From Druceiella hillmani (lineage: Eukaryota; Arthropoda; Insecta; Lepidoptera; Hepialidae), in assembly GCA_039881145.1 (NCBI GenBank), contig JAYKKI010000052.1:7569501-7633500 (forward strand): a DNA stretch of 64,000 bases, given 5' to 3'. Every line of letters starts with the position of its first letter. Position 1 is the stretch's first letter. The position numbers were made by a program, and so were the translations under genes. The notes beneath the pieces are model-generated. The model saw only the letters and a program-made list of their open reading frames with translations. It made no database searches and was not told the origin of the DNA. This document shows positions 60,946-64,000 of this stretch, piece by piece.

Positions 60946-61002
60946 CTTAGTATTATTTAGTAATATCGTGTAAATTACACGATAAAACTAAATAGTATTA
61001 AG
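60946..61002. repeat. Imperfect inverted repeat with a 1-base centre
   Basis: TATCGTGTAA (60964-60973) and TTACACGATA (60975-60984) pair perfectly around one base. Outer parts CTTAGTATTATTTAGT and ACTAAATAGTATTAAG pair with one mismatch. M1 has only the left half at the matching place (about 12545-12575), so the right half is a local inverted copy. Confidence 0.75.
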
Positions 61003-61981
61003 ACATAGACATCATGACATTGTATTATTGTAATTATGGAGTATTTTTATTATTAGTATTCAGTCTTAACATCGTAGTTCAGTTTATACACGCTATATAC
61101 ATATATATATATATATATTTAATATGAACCTAAACAAAAAGCTAAAGAGACAATGGGTTATATAAAGCGTGTATACAACATATCGTAATTCAGTTTTTAT
61201 GTGTCTCTTGAAATGCAATGTGTCTTAGGGATAATTGGTTTTAATTTATTAAAAGTATTAAAGAGTCTTTGCATTTTTGTATGTTTTTGTTCACTTTAAG
61301 ATTTAAATTTGATTTTCAAAATATGACATAAAATTCTGTTCACTGCCATTGGAAAATTCACATTTTTTTAAATTTATGCTTACTTACTTATTTCGAAAGA
61401 AACGTATGATTTTACAGTTTACTACTTAAAATTTGGGTCAAATAAAAATAAATTTCGAGCATTAGTTTCACTTTAAATTTTTTTTACATTATATTACTCT
61501 TGCGTGAAAATATTTCTTCGTTAGCTGTATAAAGAATAAAGCCACATGAATTACTAACTGAATAATTTAAAATTGAATTATTGTATAAGTTACGAGGTAG
61601 AATAATTCTTTCGTAAAATGATTAATGATACTTTTTTAATATAATTAACAATGAAAATAAAAAGGTAATAAAAAACCAGGAATTTTTCTTTTATATATTT
61701 GGTTTTTATTATATATAACCAAAAAGCTGCAATACTTAATGATGATTTATTACTATCACTGTGAAAGTTTATATTTAACTGAACTTACTTTTGACGTATG
61801 CTCGTACTAGCATCGTACCATTTGTTATTAATTTATGACGTATTTGCAAGGACAAGAAACATGCAATATAAAGCACGCAAAACCTTTTAATATGTTTAAG
61901 TGAATTTCACACCAACTCGCTGGTTGCGGAGATCTCTAAGTGGTATCATCAAATTTTTGTCGATCATGACTCAAAAATACC

Positions 61982-62070
61982 AATATACATATACACACAT
62001 ACATATATATATATATATGTGCGTGCGTGTATTTATATATATACACACACACGTCTATGTATGTATGTGT
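61982..62070. repeat. Mixed TA/TG/CA microsatellite
   Basis: Alternating purine-pyrimidine runs (TACATATACACACATACATA, TATATATATGTGCGTGCGTG, ATATACACACACACG). The reading frame over it is low complexity. Confidence 0.85.
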
Positions 62071-62779
62071 AAAAGTGTATATATCCCCATACAAAAACAA
62101 CTAAATTTTATAGACGCTCTGGAAGTCATAAAAATGTGACTTCCACAGCGTGTATAATATAAATAAATATTATTATAACCAAAACGATTGTTGCCGCAAA
62201 AATAAAAGACTGAAATCTAGCTCCAGGCCATACATGAAACAATTTGTTCAAAGGTTTTAAAATCCTGGCGCTTCAAAATGAGTTATTAAATTCGCTAAGA
62301 ATTAATCTTACCATGAAAGAACATATTTAAAAAAAACTTGAAAGAACATATTTATAAAAAACCACAAGTTTTTCAAAATATCTTCGCCATAACATAAACA
62401 ACACCCTAATCTGTATTCCAAGCTCGTAGAGCATGATGCTTATGGAATTTTTATATAATAACATTTAATTTTGATTACTGTTTCTTTGAGCAATTATACA
62501 TTTTTTTCTATGTGATAGCGCATTCATTAAAGAAAAGCTCACTAACAAATTTATTAATATTTATTTCCATATGCAGATAACGTTGTACGCAGATAATGTC
62601 GTACAACAAAATTAATCCTTTAAAACTTCACAACTGGAAGATGGCGTTCTATTATTTATATAAAAAATGAATTTAAAATTTTATTAAAAATTTCCGTCAG
62701 AAATAAACTACACAGCACTGTATTATTTCACAAGAATACGTTTGTATTCCTAAGAAATCATTCAAACAAGATAACAGTA

Positions 62780-62955
62780 CGAGAACCGTTACCAGCTGTA
62801 GGTACGAATACTTTTATTGACTTACGGGAATGTCATTACTTACACCAAAAGCGCCGGGTCCAGAAAAACAAATTAGCGCGCCCGGAGTGTAGCTTAGTTT
62901 TAAGAGAGTGTGGGATGCGTGAGGATCCAAACAGATTTCCATGATCTTATATATT
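62780..62955 (+). other. Patch P6 (M3 copy)
   Basis: It shares GCGCCGGGTC with U2 and AAGAGAGTG and GGATCCAAACAGATTT with U1 and U2. It adds a GCGCGCCCGG word at 62876. The 72-codon minus-strand frame over it does not correspond to the frames over the other copies. Confidence 0.5.
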
Positions 62956-64000
62956 TTGACATAGTTGTTTCTTCTTTTTGTTGTGTTGAGTAGTCTGTTG
63001 TGCCAGGAAGAGTATTTTTTTCGAAAAAGCACATTTTTTTCGAAATGTGAAGTATAATGTTTTAATTGATTTAAAAGGGTATTTATATATTATTTTGGAT
63101 GAATCATATTTTGATATTCAGTTGTGTTAGTCTACGAAGACACTTTTGAAGACAGGTTGCCTTATTTTTTACCGTTTGAATTTTTATTATTAATTATATA
63201 ATGTGATTTGTTTATATTAATTGCACTTTGAATGATGTCGAGGAGTGGAATGGTATTATTTTGAACTTTTGTTTGTTGGCAGTAATTAACGTAGGTTTAG
63301 TTCCATTGAAAAGTGGATTGGGCGAAAAATTTAGAGTATATTTACCGGAACGTGGGCAAGTTATACATTTGTGGTTTTTGACCAGAGTTTCCCTCTATTA
63401 TCTTATACGAATGATTTCTTAGCTACATAAAGGTTTAGAGAATTTGAAAGCATATGCCTGGATAACATAAATACAGAATATTTTTCCCTTTTGCACTGTT
63501 TTTTATTACTATTTCCGTAACAATTGAAAAAATATTGAAGATACAAATGTTCAAAAATCTTTTTTCCAACTGGCACTTGCCATTGGCAGTATACCAATAA
63601 GAAAACAGTAAGAAAGTGAGTGTATTTCTTAGCATTTTTTTAATAGCTCAATTTTCACGGCTAAACTTTCCACTAATTTAAATGAAAATTAAGATTAGTA
63701 TTACTTGCATTGAGGAGATGAATGTGAAATACCACCTATTTCAGAAATAATAATTTGACTAGATAAAACGACTAGTTAATATATTTTTAATACAAAAATA
63801 TTTCGAATTCATAACTAATGATGGAATAAGAATGTGGATTTCGTTACAGAAAATTTACTCATATTTCTGAAATACTTCAAGTCGTAGATTAAGTTTCAAA
63901 CAAATTAAGCTTCTAATTTCTTTTTTGTTAAACTTTTTATGAAAAGAAAACATTAAAAATTCATAATTGTTTACAATTTATATAATTATATTCAATGTTA

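Larger units (their letters stand above)
53100..61570 (+). repeat. Segmental duplication M3, left arm (direct copy of 3.6-12.95 kb)
   Basis: Colinear with M1 as described there. It lacks the 5.6-7.76 kb block, the 8.06-8.73 kb segment, the 20-bp array, FB1 and the TC...CTAG insertion. It has two private segments (about 53.87-54.82 and 55.08-55.84 kb). No gene is supported. Confidence 0.85.
61571..64000 (+). repeat. Right-arm copy in M3, cut by the window end
   Basis: It starts TTATTGTATAAGTTACGAGG, matching 13395 and 19790. Further matches are GTACCATTTGTTATTAATTTATGAC (61816), TTTTAAAATCCTGGCGCTTC (62257), GTATTCCAAGCTCGTAGAGC (62412, matching U2 20350, lost from U1), patch P6 (62780-62950) and CAGAAATAATAATTTGACTA (63742, matching U2 21651). 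P5 and the P2 core would lie beyond the window. No gene: the open frames at 63228-63635 overlap one another on both strands without motifs. Confidence 0.8.

Overview
The window looks like intergenic DNA from a large, AT-rich invertebrate nuclear genome, most likely an arthropod and probably an insect. Evidence: very high A+T throughout, at least ten long (TA)n tracts, no operon-like gene packing, two relics of non-LTR retrotransposons of a type common in insects, a Helitron-like insertion and several MITE-like elements. I find no intact protein-coding gene, tRNA, rRNA or CRISPR array. The open frames are short; most are chance frames or fall inside microsatellites and hairpin elements.

The main content is nested segmental duplication. 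A large unit occurs three times. M1 (about 3.6-33.0 kb, + strand) has a left arm (3.6-12.95 kb) followed by a right arm (13.38 kb on). M3 (about 53.1-64.0 kb, + strand, cut by the window end) repeats the left arm and the start of the right arm in the same order. M2 is an inverted, broken copy read from about 49.95 kb down to 35.85 kb: left-arm pieces at 49.95-46.57 kb, then right-arm pieces at 42.4-40.77 and 37.63-35.85 kb. Inside M1 the right arm is duplicated in tandem (U1 13.38-19.77 kb, U2 19.77-26.1 kb), and its distal part is duplicated again (B 26.1-29.64 kb, B' 29.64-33.0 kb).

Comparing copies separates old sequence from later insertions. A 426-bp TC...CTAG element (12955-13380) and a foldback element (11668-11935) sit in M1 where M3 has an empty site, and a 617-bp element with short inverted ends (31712-32328) sits in B' but not in B. 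M3 has two private segments (about 53.87-54.82 and 55.08-55.84 kb). Local events include three hairpin inverted repeats, a 143-bp four-unit tandem array, a 209-bp duplication and de novo growth of a (TA)n tract.

Within the AT-rich copies are short G+C-richer patches that survive in every copy. The strongest is a 120-bp block at 16282-16401, 23766-23885 and, inverted, 41121-41240. It has no indels and only 4-6 differences per pair by eye, while the flanks of the inverted copy are far more diverged. Other shared patches lie near 6.5, 8.93, 9.2, 14.2, 15.0 and 18.95 kb. Two of them (18.95 and 6.5 kb types) keep a reading frame between copies and may be fossil exons. Nothing here shows a working pathway. 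The interest lies in the duplication history and in what preserves these patches. All alignments and identities were made by eye.
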